DNA from: 2-02-FULL-44-35 sp964629505
GTDB taxonomy: Bacteria > Patescibacteriota > Minisyncoccia > Phycocordibacterales > DSPV01
Assembly (NCBI GenBank): GCA_964629505.1
Contig: CAZVQR010000014.1
Location: forward strand, 1 to 14,196
Direction: 5' to 3'
Length of the DNA: 14,196 nt
Numbering within the stretch: position 1 is the stretch's first letter; the number at the start of each line of letters is the position of its first letter. Both the position numbers and the translations under genes were made by a program. Of this stretch, positions 1 to 6,724 are shown in pieces. Under the pieces are notes generated by a model that did not search any database, was not told where the DNA came from, and saw nothing but the letters and a program-made list of their open reading frames with translations.

Positions 1-55
1 GAACCAGCGACCAATCGCTTAACAGGCGATTGCTCTACCGCTGAGCTACCGCGGA
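1..55 (-). tRNA. tRNA-Asn (GTT), 3' part cut off by the window edge
   Basis: On the minus strand the sequence opens with acceptor strand TCCGCGG (55-49), then TA, a D arm (GCTC...GAGC), an anticodon stem ATCGC/GCGAT and the 7-nt loop CTGTTAA with anticodon GTT (plus-strand 21-23). A variable region and the start of the T arm (GCTGG-TTC) follow before the window ends. The rest of the T loop, the acceptor 3' strand and any CCA lie outside. Anticodon GTT reads Asn codons AAC/AAU. No convincing promoter is visible upstream (56-120). Confidence 0.93.
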
Positions 56-352
56 ACAAAGAATTTATTTTTCAAAATAATTTAACAGGCGACATCACAC
101 ATAATTTTCTTGTGAAAATTTGTGCGACCCCGTCTCGTCCCGCCTTAAACGGGACTCCGACCTTGCGTCCCGATGCCCATCGGGACTCACTCCACCGCTT
201 CGGCCCAAGGCCGACCAGCCTAGGGCTGGGAGCTACCCGCCCGTACCGAAACAGTATGTTTCGGGCGGGTCCCGGAATATATTTCCTAAAATTAGCATAA
301 CAAAAAAGCCGACGAAAATCAAAACGAGTTTTTAATTACAAATCTTGTTGCC
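56..352. other. Gene-free region between tRNA-Asn and the ClpC-like gene
   Basis: I find no credible gene here; the short open frames are low-complexity, proline/arginine-rich and read through palindromes. The part next to the tRNA (56-120) is A+T rich. The part at 131-270 is G+C rich and filled with five back-to-back palindromes (separate entry). The stretch 271-352 is A+T rich and directly downstream of the ClpC-like gene; it has short T runs on the minus strand (around 303-308 and 330-333) but no clear terminator stem. Confidence 0.6.
137..270. repeat. Cluster of five palindromes (REP/MITE-like)
   Basis: Five hairpins follow one another. They are GTCCCG/CGGGAC (137-142/150-155), GTCCCGATG/CATCGGGAC (167-175/178-186), CGGCC/GGCCG (201-205/209-213), CCAGCC/GGCTGG (215-220/224-229), and a longer one, ACCCGCCCG...AAACA (235-253) with TGTTTCGGGCGGGT (257-270), which has a 5-nt bulge in its left arm. 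The motif CCCGCCTTA in the first loop recurs at 6267-6275. G+C-rich palindromes of this look are common between genes in Parcubacteria-type genomes (recalled, not checked). This could instead be a structured RNA in the clpC 3' trailer. Confidence 0.65.
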
Positions 353-2818
353 TTATTGCAAATCAGCGTCGGTTAATTCTACTTTTTGACCCGGTGTGAT
401 TTCGCCGCGCAAAAGTTTCTCGGCAATCAGCGCCTCTACTTTATCTTGAATGGCGCGATTGAGCGGCCGAGCGCCGAATTTCGGATCGGTGCCGAAACGA
501 ACGAGATAATCCACTAACTGGTCGTTGATTACTAAGTCCACACTTTTTTCACGAAGGCGCTCGGCCAGCTTTTTTAATTGGAGTTTCGCGACAGCACGCA
601 AATCATCGCCGACAATCGGTCGGAATAAAATCACGCCGTCAAATCTATTTAATAATTCGGGTTTAAGAATCGCCTGCCCCACCAGTTGGTCTACGATTTC
701 TTCTTTGTGGTTTTGTAAATCGCCGCCCTGCTTAACGAATTGCCAGATGGCATCGGCACCGGCGTTGGAAGTGGCGATAATCAATAAATTCCTTAAATTT
801 ACCCGCTTGCCGGACATATCGGAGAAAAAACCCTCGTCCAAAACTTGAAGGAACAAATCAAGCACCTCTCGAGCGGCTTTTTCAAATTCGTCTAAAAGCA
901 AAACGCCGTAGGGATTTTCCCGAACCAGCGAGGAAAGAACGCCGGGCCGGCCGCGCTCAAACGAGCCGATAAGTTTATCCATCGCGTCAGCGCTTTTGTA
1001 TTCAGACATATCCAAGCGCAAAATTTTCTTTTCATCGCCAAAGAACGCGGCTGCCAAGGCTTTGGCGGTTTCGGTTTTGCCTACGCCGGTTGGCCCCAAA
1101 AACAGGAAGGAGCCGAGCGGCCGATTGGGATTTTGAATGCCCGAACGCGCTCGTCGCGCCGCGGTCGCCACCGCTTTGAGCGCTTCGTTTTGGCCGACGA
1201 CTCGTTTTTGTAAAATTGCTTCCAAATTCAAGAGCTTGTCCCGTTCGGCCGGCGCCACAGCGCCGGCCGGAATGCCGGTTTTAGTTTGAATCAATGCCAA
1301 CACATCATTTTTGCCTATAATTTTAAGATTTTTCGCTCGGGCCTGCCCGACGGCAAGGCGGGCTTCTGGAACGATTTCCACCAGCAAATCAACAGCTTTA
1401 TCCGGTGTCACTTCGTCAGGGAAATAGCGCGAAGCGCCGTCGGCAATGGCTTCAATCGCCGGATAAGTGAAAAATAAATTATTTTTTCTTTCAACTTTTA
1501 CCGCCTCATCTTCTAAAAGACCGATGATATTTTCACGGTCGCCGGTTTTAATTAAAACTTTTTCAAACCGCCGCGCCAGCGAACTGTTTGGCTCAATAAT
1601 TTTGTGAAAACCGTCGGGTGAAGCGATAGCGATGACTTGTAAATCGGGCGAAGCGAGATAGGCGTCCATTAAACTAGGCAAATCTGAACCCAAAGTCGCG
1701 GCGCTTTCAATAAAGCCGGGCAAATCGCCGATGACCAAAATTACATTGCCGGCTTTGGCGGTCTCGTTCAACATTTTTATTATTTCCGTTTCAAAAGTCG
1801 CTTTGTCGGCAGTGGCGGCAACTAGATGATTTTGGTCCAAAAGCATCATGCGCTTGCCATCAATGGTCGGCAAAGCAGTGCCTAGATTGATGGCTTTCGC
1901 TAATCGGTAAATAATGTCGAGCGCGCCGCCGCCCAATTCGCCGACAACGAGCGCGTTGGCTTCTTTGGCGCGCGATAAAATTGTTTCCACCACCTCTATT
2001 TCTTTATGTAAATAGGTTTTAGAAAATTCCCCGCCGGCTGGTGCACCGATTAAATCTTTGGCATATTTTTCCAAAGTGTAAGCGCCACCGTAAGCCAAGT
2101 CCTTGCCAATGCCGGGCGTTCGGCCCAAAGCATCGCGGCTCCACCAGCGCTCGCGCCGCCGCGTCGCTCGCGCTTCCCGCACCAGCCAAAGCGCCGCGCC
2201 AAGCAAATCTTTTTCTTGAATGCTTTGAGCGAATAAAAAGTCGGCGAATTCCTTGTCTTGTTTAAGTAAAACTTCCGCCAAATCGGCTAAAGTAATGCCG
2301 TATTCCGAATCAAACGATTGAAAATTAAACATCCCAGCCGATAATTTTATTTTCCGACTTTTAAGAAATTCCTTAATCGTTTTTTCATCTATGCCCAACC
2401 GCGCTAGAATTTTCCGGCCGGGCGGCGAGACGATAAAACCGAAAGCGATATCATTTTCCGGCGCGTGATATAAAACTTGAGCTGTCTCAAAACTAATCGG
2501 TTCTTTGCCGCTGATGCCAATGCCCTGTTCCAAAATTATCGCGTCTAATGTTTTGAAATAAAAAGATGAATGAAAGGCGTCCAGCATAAAAATAGTAACG
2601 GCAACAGCGGTGAGCAGGCAAAAGGCGCCGGCAAAAGTCGGAATAAAAGGCAAAACCGCTAGTCCGGAGATATGCGCCGCCAGAGGCAAGAGCAAGATGA
2701 AAAGAATGGGCGCCAGGATATCTAAAAGCAGTTCGCGAGTTTTGTGAGAAATCAAATCTTCCAGAAGTAGCGCCGGATAATAGCTACGGATTATTTTTTT
2801 AATTTCCAAATAAGTCAT
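353..2818 (-). CDS. Membrane-anchored ClpC/ClpB-like AAA+ ATPase with degenerate first ATPase domain
   Basis: This 821-residue protein is a Hsp100-type unfoldase. Two hydrophobic segments (about 30-50 and 53-79) should anchor it in the cytoplasmic membrane. Residues about 105-215 resemble a Clp N-domain (GRKILARLGID; KDLLGAALWL). D1 (about 250-485) aligns with ClpC D1 but its Walker A reads GELGGGALD (293-301), lacking the lysine, and its Walker B reads VILVIGDL (359-366), so it probably does not hydrolyse ATP. D2 is intact: Walker A GPTGVGKT (575-582), Walker B VLLLDEF (639-645), sensor 1 ATSN (682-685), arginine finger LNRFD (R725) and sensor 2 GARPL (R784). I see no IGF/LGF-type ClpP loop after sensor 1 and no long coiled M-domain, so a ClpP partnership is unproven. 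It starts inside the stop of the upstream gene (ATGA overlap), suggesting translational coupling. Confidence 0.9.
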   Translation of the reverse strand: MTYLEIKKIIRSYYPALLLEDLISHKTRELLLDILAPILFILLLPLAAHISGLAVLPFIPTFAGAFCLLTAVAVTIFMLDAFHSSFYFKTLDAIILEQGIGISGKEPISFETAQVLYHAPENDIAFGFIVSPPGRKILARLGIDEKTIKEFLKSRKIKLSAGMFNFQSFDSEYGITLADLAEVLLKQDKEFADFLFAQSIQEKDLLGAALWLVREARATRRRERWWSRDALGRTPGIGKDLAYGGAYTLEKYAKDLIGAPAGGEFSKTYLHKEIEVVETILSRAKEANALVVGELGGGALDIIYRLAKAINLGTALPTIDGKRMMLLDQNHLVAATADKATFETEIIKMLNETAKAGNVILVIGDLPGFIESAATLGSDLPSLMDAYLASPDLQVIAIASPDGFHKIIEPNSSLARRFEKVLIKTGDRENIIGLLEDEAVKVERKNNLFFTYPAIEAIADGASRYFPDEVTPDKAVDLLVEIVPEARLAVGQARAKNLKIIGKNDVLALIQTKTGIPAGAVAPAERDKLLNLEAILQKRVVGQNEALKAVATAARRARSGIQNPNRPLGSFLFLGPTGVGKTETAKALAAAFFGDEKKILRLDMSEYKSADAMDKLIGSFERGRPGVLSSLVRENPYGVLLLDEFEKAAREVLDLFLQVLDEGFFSDMSGKRVNLRNLLIIATSNAGADAIWQFVKQGGDLQNHKEEIVDQLVGQAILKPELLNRFDGVILFRPIVGDDLRAVAKLQLKKLAERLREKSVDLVINDQLVDYLVRFGTDPKFGARPLNRAIQDKVEALIAEKLLRGEITPGQKVELTDADLQ
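1341..1363. repeat. REP-like palindrome inside the ClpC-like coding region
   Basis: The plus strand reads GCCTGCC...GGCGGGC with an inner GCCCG/CGGGC pair (1345-1349/1359-1363). It is G+C rich compared with its surroundings and encodes the residues EARLAVGQARAK (485-496) between the D1 lid and the D2 linker. Similar short palindromes translated as LPxGxAG or ARLxxGQA peptides occur in CPR proteins (recalled family knowledge). It may be an in-frame insertion of the same repeat class found between genes here. Confidence 0.5.
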
Positions 2819-3213
2819 AGTAAGTAGAAAAGTTGACTAAAGCCGAAAACCAAAAGAAAAGCGACACTCAGTGGTAAAATTAACCAAAGAACAAACGCTA
2901 TCACTCCGATAACGATGGTGAAAAGAATGAAAACCAGACCGATGGCGATTATTACTGTTCTCACGCCGAAGCCGACGAACCGCATTAAGATATTGATAAT
3001 AATTGCCCCGCCCCAATCCTCAAATTTCCAACTACCCTTTTTTCTTTCTTCTTGGAGCCGCTTAAACGGCGCGAATAGCGTTCGCGATAGCAAGCCGATG
3101 GAGAACATGTGGAAAAAAAACCAAACGAAATTGCCGACAATTCGCCACCAATCAGTGAGCGCTTGGCTGTAGTGCCAAACCAAATATCTTGTCGCTAAAA
3201 TCGTGAATTTCAT
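2815..3213 (-). CDS. Small conserved membrane protein, function unknown
   Basis: This 132-residue protein is strongly hydrophobic. A first hydrophobic segment lies at about 24-46 (WRIVGNFVWFFFHMFSIGLL), then a charged cytoplasmic-looking loop FKRLQEERKKGSWKFEDWGG (about 50-69), then two or more membrane spans from about 70 to 130. I do not recognise a named family. It ends in a TGA that overlaps the ATG of the membrane ClpC-like ATPase by 4 nt, and it lies 22 nt after ftsQ. The tight coupling with a membrane-tethered unfoldase suggests the two proteins work together, possibly as adaptor or membrane partner; this is inference. A near-perfect extended -10 box 8 nt before the ATG gives it a probable promoter of its own. 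Confidence 0.8.
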   Translation of the reverse strand: MKFTILATRYLVWHYSQALTDWWRIVGNFVWFFFHMFSIGLLSRTLFAPFKRLQEERKKGSWKFEDWGGAIIINILMRFVGFGVRTVIIAIGLVFILFTIVIGVIAFVLWLILPLSVAFLLVFGFSQLFYLL

Positions 3214-3221
3214 TGATTGAA

Positions 3222-3230
3222 ATTATACCA
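3222..3230 (-). promoter_or_regulatory. Extended -10 promoter for membrane protein + ClpC-like gene
   Basis: On the minus strand the sequence is TGG-TATAAT (-10 at 3227-3222), with only 8 nt to the ATG at 3213. The -35 position (about 3245-3250) has no good match, as is usual for extended -10 promoters. Transcription would begin at or next to the start codon, giving a leaderless mRNA. It lies just past the end of ftsQ and would let the last two genes be expressed separately from serS-ftsQ. Confidence 0.6.
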
Positions 3231-3235
3231 CATCT

Positions 3236-4078
3236 CTAATTATTGCTTTTAAACTTGTAGAAAACTTTGTTACCGTAACGCAAGTCAATGTAATCAATAG
3301 CGCCGCCGCGAGCCAGCGCTTTTTTGAGATTGTCGGAGCGCAGGATAGTTTCTATATTTTCCAGCACTTTGGATAAGTCGTCGGCAATGCTAATAATCAA
3401 TCGACCGCCGTTTTTCAAATAAATTTGGTATTCATCAATGTTAGTGGCTAAGCTGGCTGGTATTAAACTAAGCGACGCTAGTGAATCCAAAAAGAAATTG
3501 AGCCGTCGAAATTCGTCGCTCGGCAGGAAATTTTTTCCAATTGGCGAAGAACTGGCGCTTATTTGCCCGCCGGCGAATTTCAGAAAAATACTGTCAGAGA
3601 AAACCGCTGCTGCCGAAAAAATCAGGCCATTGTCGTCAAGATAAAAACAATCAGTTGAATCGATTGATGGGCACCATAAAGCGAACGGTGCTCGTTCCTC
3701 CACCGATAATTGAAGCGTTTGCCAGCTTTTGATATTGCCGCGGATATCTTTAATGGCTGGGAAAGTGGCAGTCAGAGTTTGCCGGATAGTTTTTTCCGGA
3801 TAAATAAATATGTTGTTTTTGGTAAATAAACCGAGATAAGAATCGGCGAGAATATTTTTTACCGCAGTGATAATGTCACTAGCGGTAACCAGTGAATTGC
3901 CGGAAACGGTAAGGTTGTTAATAACAACAAAAGGCTGGCTCAAAAACCAAGAAAGGCCAAAAATCGCGGTGGCGAAAATTATCAAAATCAAAATGCCGCT
4001 CATTACCCGCGCTCGGCGACGGCGAGCCGCCAAACTGTTGGGCCGTTTAGTTTTGTAAAATCGATTCTTTACCGACAT
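3236..4078 (-). CDS. ftsQ: Cell division protein FtsQ
   Basis: This is a 280-residue bitopic divisome protein that in other bacteria links FtsL/FtsB to the septal synthase. It has a basic cytoplasmic N-terminus (KNRFYKTKRP...RRRRARV), one transmembrane helix (about 27-47), a POTRA-like domain (about 50-128, from FVVINNLTVSGNSLV to LQLSVEERAPFALW) and an FtsQ C-terminal beta domain. Two extracytoplasmic cysteines (C136, C144) might form a disulfide. The start chosen is ATG at 4078 (MSVKNRF), 32 nt inside the end of serS. An in-frame upstream ATG at 4144 would add 22 residues that are all encoded within serS and do not look like an FtsQ N-terminus. It is followed after 22 nt by a small membrane protein. 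Confidence 0.88.
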   Translation of the reverse strand: MSVKNRFYKTKRPNSLAARRRRARVMSGILILIIFATAIFGLSWFLSQPFVVINNLTVSGNSLVTASDIITAVKNILADSYLGLFTKNNIFIYPEKTIRQTLTATFPAIKDIRGNIKSWQTLQLSVEERAPFALWCPSIDSTDCFYLDDNGLIFSAAAVFSDSIFLKFAGGQISASSSPIGKNFLPSDEFRRLNFFLDSLASLSLIPASLATNIDEYQIYLKNGGRLIISIADDLSKVLENIETILRSDNLKKALARGGAIDYIDLRYGNKVFYKFKSNN

Positions 4079-5318
4079 ATTTTTGGAGAATTTTTGGCAC
4101 CGCGATAGAACCGTCGGCTTGCTGATTATTTTCCAACAAAGCAATCAGCGGCCGTGGTGTCGGCAAAGCGGTGCCGTTCAAAGAATGAGCGAATTGAATT
4201 TTTCCTGTTTCATCTTTATAGCGGATGTTAAGCCGTCGCGTTTGGAAATCGTGGAAATAAGAAATGGAGTGGGTCTCGCGGTATTTGTCTTCCGATGGTA
4301 ACCAGGCCTCAATGTCATATTTTTTAACTTGGCCCAAACCGAGGTCGCCGGCGCAATTAACCACCAGCCGATAAGGAATTTTCAGCGCTTGCATTATTTC
4401 CTCAGCGTTGGCCGTCAATTCTTCGTGATATTTAACCGACTCAACATGGCTGGCCTCGCCGATAATTACCTGTTCCATTTTGTAGAATTCGTGGACGCGA
4501 AATAAACCTTTGGTGTCTTTGCCGTGACTGCCGGCTTCGCGGCGAAAACAAGGCGAAAAAGCGATGATTTTGATTGGCAATTTTTCCTTGGGAATAATGG
4601 TGTCCATAAAATAACCCATTGCGCTGACTTCGCTGGTGCCAGCTAAAAAATCACCATCTTGGGTTTTATACAAGTCCTCTTCGCCTTGAGGCAAATAACC
4701 GGTGCCAACTAGATTTTCGCGCCGAACAAGCGAAGGCGTCAAAATTGGCGTGAATTTTTTCTTATTGACGAAATAATCCAGGACAAACTGCCACAGCGCC
4801 AGGCTCAAAACTACCGCTTCGTTTTTGAGAAAATAACCGCGGAAGCCGGCGACTTTGGCACCAGCTTCAAAATCCACCAGAGCTAATTTTTGCATCAGTT
4901 CAATATGATTTTTTGGCGCGAAAGAAAATTCCGGCGGTTTACCCCAAGCGCGAACTTCCTTATTTTCTGAATCGTCTTTGCCTAACGGCACGGAAATATC
5001 CGGAATGTTCGGCGTTTCTATCATCAAAGTTTGCCAGCACTTCATCACTTTTTTTAATTCTTCCTCGTCTTTTTGCAAAAGTTCTTTGAGCGTTTTCATT
5101 TCAGCGATGGCTGCTTCGCGTTTTTTCGATTCGGTAATTTTTACCAGTCTTTGATTGAAAGCGTTTTGTTCGGCGCGGTACTGTTCAATTTTAGCCAAAA
5201 GCTTGCGCCGGTTGTCATCAATAGCAATTAAATCAGCCACTTTGAATTTAAGCTGTTTTTTCTTGGCGGCTTCCTGAACCAATTCCTGATTGTCGCGGAT
5301 AAATTTGATGTCCAACAT
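4047..5318 (-). CDS. serS: Seryl-tRNA synthetase
   Basis: This class II synthetase charges tRNA-Ser with serine in the cytoplasm. The protein has 423 residues, the normal family length. The N-terminal coiled-coil arm that grips the tRNA-Ser variable arm covers about 1-110 (MLDIKFIRDN; charged heptads 40-95). The catalytic core follows, with the serine-recognition loop GTSE (227-230), motif 2 FSPCFRREAGSHGKDTKGLF (254-273), RVHEFYKMEQ (274-283), the SISYFHDFQTRR segment (351-362) and motif 3 NGTALPTPRPLIALLENNQ (381-399). The start is ATG at 5318: the open frame extends another 42 codons upstream, but that stretch runs into dprA on the other strand and does not match SerRS. Its last 32 nt overlap the ftsQ start, making it the first gene of the serS-ftsQ operon. 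Confidence 0.96.
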   Translation of the reverse strand: MLDIKFIRDNQELVQEAAKKKQLKFKVADLIAIDDNRRKLLAKIEQYRAEQNAFNQRLVKITESKKREAAIAEMKTLKELLQKDEEELKKVMKCWQTLMIETPNIPDISVPLGKDDSENKEVRAWGKPPEFSFAPKNHIELMQKLALVDFEAGAKVAGFRGYFLKNEAVVLSLALWQFVLDYFVNKKKFTPILTPSLVRRENLVGTGYLPQGEEDLYKTQDGDFLAGTSEVSAMGYFMDTIIPKEKLPIKIIAFSPCFRREAGSHGKDTKGLFRVHEFYKMEQVIIGEASHVESVKYHEELTANAEEIMQALKIPYRLVVNCAGDLGLGQVKKYDIEAWLPSEDKYRETHSISYFHDFQTRRLNIRYKDETGKIQFAHSLNGTALPTPRPLIALLENNQQADGSIAVPKILQKYVGKESILQN

Positions 5319-5324
5319 AACAAC

Positions 5325-5353
5325 ATTATATAAAGAAGTGGTAAAATAAACAA
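5325..5353 (-). promoter_or_regulatory. serS promoter, probably leaderless
   Basis: The minus strand has TTGTTT (-35, 5353-5348), a 17-nt spacer and a perfect TATAAT (-10, 5330-5325). Only 6 nt separate the -10 box from the serS ATG at 5318, so the predicted first transcribed base is the A of ATG. Confidence 0.7.
5339..5347 (+). promoter_or_regulatory. dprA extended -10 promoter, probably leaderless
   Basis: The plus strand reads TGG-TAAAAT (-10 at 5342-5347) exactly 6 nt before the dprA ATG at 5354, with no SD and no good -35. It lies inside the spacer of the serS promoter on the opposite strand, so the two divergent promoters overlap within 35 bp and could compete for polymerase. Confidence 0.5.
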
Positions 5354-6220
5354 ATGAAAATAGAAGTTTTGAAATCGGAGAACTGGCCGCTGCTGTTAAA
5401 GGAGATTCCCGATCTGCCGGAAAAGCTTTATATCCGCGGCACATTGCCCGATTGGAATCAGAAATTTTTGTGCGTGGTTGGAGCGCGGCGGTTCACTAGT
5501 TATGGCAAAGAGAGCTGCGAAAAATTAATCGCTGGCTTGCGCGGCTACCCCATCACTATCGTTTCTGGCTTAGCGTTGGGCATTGATTCCATTGCCCACA
5601 AAGCCGCCCTCACCGCCGGTCTCAAGACGCTCTCGGTGCCCGGCTCCGGGCTTTCGCCGGAAGCGATTCACCCGCGAATTCATCGCGCTTTGGCGGAAAA
5701 AATTGTTGAGGCCGGCGGCGCTTTGCTTTCGGAATTTGAGCCGGATTTCCGAGCCACTCTCTGGGCTTTCCCCCAAAGGAATCGGATTATGGCTGGTTTG
5801 GCTAATGCCACATTGGTAGTGGAAGCCGAGAAAAAATCCGGTACTTTGATTACGGCGAAACTAGCTACCGAATACAATCGGGATGTTTTGACTATTCCCG
5901 GTTCAATTTTTTCCCCGAATTCCGAAGGACCGCATTTGCTACTGCGGCTCGGTGCTACGCCCATTACTTCGCCGGCGGAACTCTTGGAAGCATTGGGTTT
6001 TAAAACCGAAGTGAAAAACAGCCAAGCGCAATTGGCATTGGCTTACGCCGATTGCTCGTCGGATGAAAAGAAAATTTTAGAACTACTTCGCGAGCCGTTG
6101 ACGCGCGACATTTTGATTGGCAAATTAAATTTTCCCGCCAGCCGTACCAACGCTCTGCTTTCTGTCCTGGAAATAAAAGGTCTTATCAAAGAAAGTATGG
6201 GCGAACTTCATTTAACATAA
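5354..6220 (+). CDS. dprA: DNA processing protein DprA
   Basis: DprA loads RecA onto incoming single-stranded DNA during natural transformation. This 288-residue version has the Rossmann-like core: VGARRFTSYG (42-51), SGLALGIDSIAH (71-82), PGSGLSPEAIHP (96-107), FPQRNRIMAGLA (139-150), GTLITAKLA (163-171) and PGSIFSPNSEGP (182-193). A winged-helix DML1-type domain sits at about 233-288 (ILELLREPLTRDILIGKLNF onward). The N-terminal SAM domain of some family members is absent. It is transcribed alone, divergent from serS, and converges on a small membrane protein across an 86-bp inverted repeat. The start at 5354 gives the expected MKIEVLKSENWP opening and fits the -10 spacing. Confidence 0.95.
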   Translation: MKIEVLKSENWPLLLKEIPDLPEKLYIRGTLPDWNQKFLCVVGARRFTSYGKESCEKLIAGLRGYPITIVSGLALGIDSIAHKAALTAGLKTLSVPGSGLSPEAIHPRIHRALAEKIVEAGGALLSEFEPDFRATLWAFPQRNRIMAGLANATLVVEAEKKSGTLITAKLATEYNRDVLTIPGSIFSPNSEGPHLLLRLGATPITSPAELLEALGFKTEVKNSQAQLALAYADCSSDEKKILELLREPLTRDILIGKLNFPASRTNALLSVLEIKGLIKESMGELHLT

Positions 6221-6228
6221 CAAATGAA

Positions 6229-6314
6229 GCCGCAGTATTGAAATTTTTATACGCATCGGAGCCCGCCCCGCCTTACGGGGAAGAGTAAAGCGGAAAAAAT
6301 TTTAATACTGCGGC
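6229..6314. repeat. 86-bp imperfect inverted repeat between convergent genes
   Basis: The left arm GCCGCAGTATTGAAATTTTT (6229-6248) pairs with the right arm ending AATACTGCGGC at 6314. The match is 20 bp with a single G-T mismatch that would be a G-U wobble in RNA. The 40-odd-nt loop holds a second perfect hairpin, CCCCG-CCTTA-CGGGG (6266-6280). It may be a bidirectional terminator for dprA and the convergent minus-strand genes, or a small palindromic element. The inner motif matches the palindrome class at 137-155. Confidence 0.7.
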
Positions 6315-6336
6315 GAAATATCAAGAAGGAGTGTTG

Positions 6337-6693
6337 CTATTGCCCTCTAATTTCAAAAGTTTGGTTGACAGTGGAGGATGAGTAAGAATTCCAGACCTCG
6401 GTTTTTTGAAAATTGGAAATTTGGTCGGAAAATTCACCGAGGCGTTTGGATAATTCATCAGTCAGCCCCTTGAAAACGCCAGTGATGGCGGCGAAAGGAC
6501 TGGTGGTTGTCATTTCTTCCGCAACTATTTGTCCGTCGGTTGCCCTCGGCGCTAATTTTTCTGTTTTTTGATTAAAAGCGGTTAGCCACAGACCGAAAAT
6601 CATCGCGGTTGCCGTCACCGACAAAAACAACGCCACCGCCTGTTTTTTTTCCGGCGGCAATAACTGCAGTTTTCTTAAATATTGGAAAAACAT
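6337..6693 (-). CDS. Small single-pass membrane protein, function unknown
   Basis: I do not recognise this protein. From the ATG at 6693 it has 118 residues: a short basic N-terminus (FFQYLRKLQLLPPEKKQ), one transmembrane helix (about 18-40, VALFLSVTATAMIFGLWLTAF), then a polar extracytoplasmic-looking tail with a short amphipathic stretch (LTDELSKRLGEFSDQISNFQ) and a Ser/Thr-rich end. The open frame could begin at a TTG at 6714, adding MEPEIKI, but the ATG is preferred. It lies 31 nt downstream of the MBL-fold gene in the same direction and so is probably co-transcribed with it. No SD is seen at the correct distance. Confidence 0.65.
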   Translation of the reverse strand: MFFQYLRKLQLLPPEKKQAVALFLSVTATAMIFGLWLTAFNQKTEKLAPRATDGQIVAEEMTTTSPFAAITGVFKGLTDELSKRLGEFSDQISNFQKTEVWNSYSSSTVNQTFEIRGQ

Positions 6694-6724
6694 AATTTTG
6701 ATTTCGGGCTCCAAGAACTAAATT

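Noticed and set aside
137..270. CRISPR array in the palindrome cluster
   Set aside because: The hairpins differ in sequence and length and there are no regular spacers or repeated units.
112..335. Two short plus-strand frames upstream of the ATPase gene end
   Set aside because: They read through palindromes, have no start signal and give low-complexity Pro/Arg-rich peptides.
4079..4144. 22-codon N-terminal extension of FtsQ
   Set aside because: It is coded entirely within serS; the start at 4078 gives a normal FtsQ N-terminus.
5319..5444. 42-codon N-terminal extension of SerRS
   Set aside because: It runs antisense into dprA, does not match SerRS, and a consensus -10 box 6 nt before ATG 5318 supports the shorter start.
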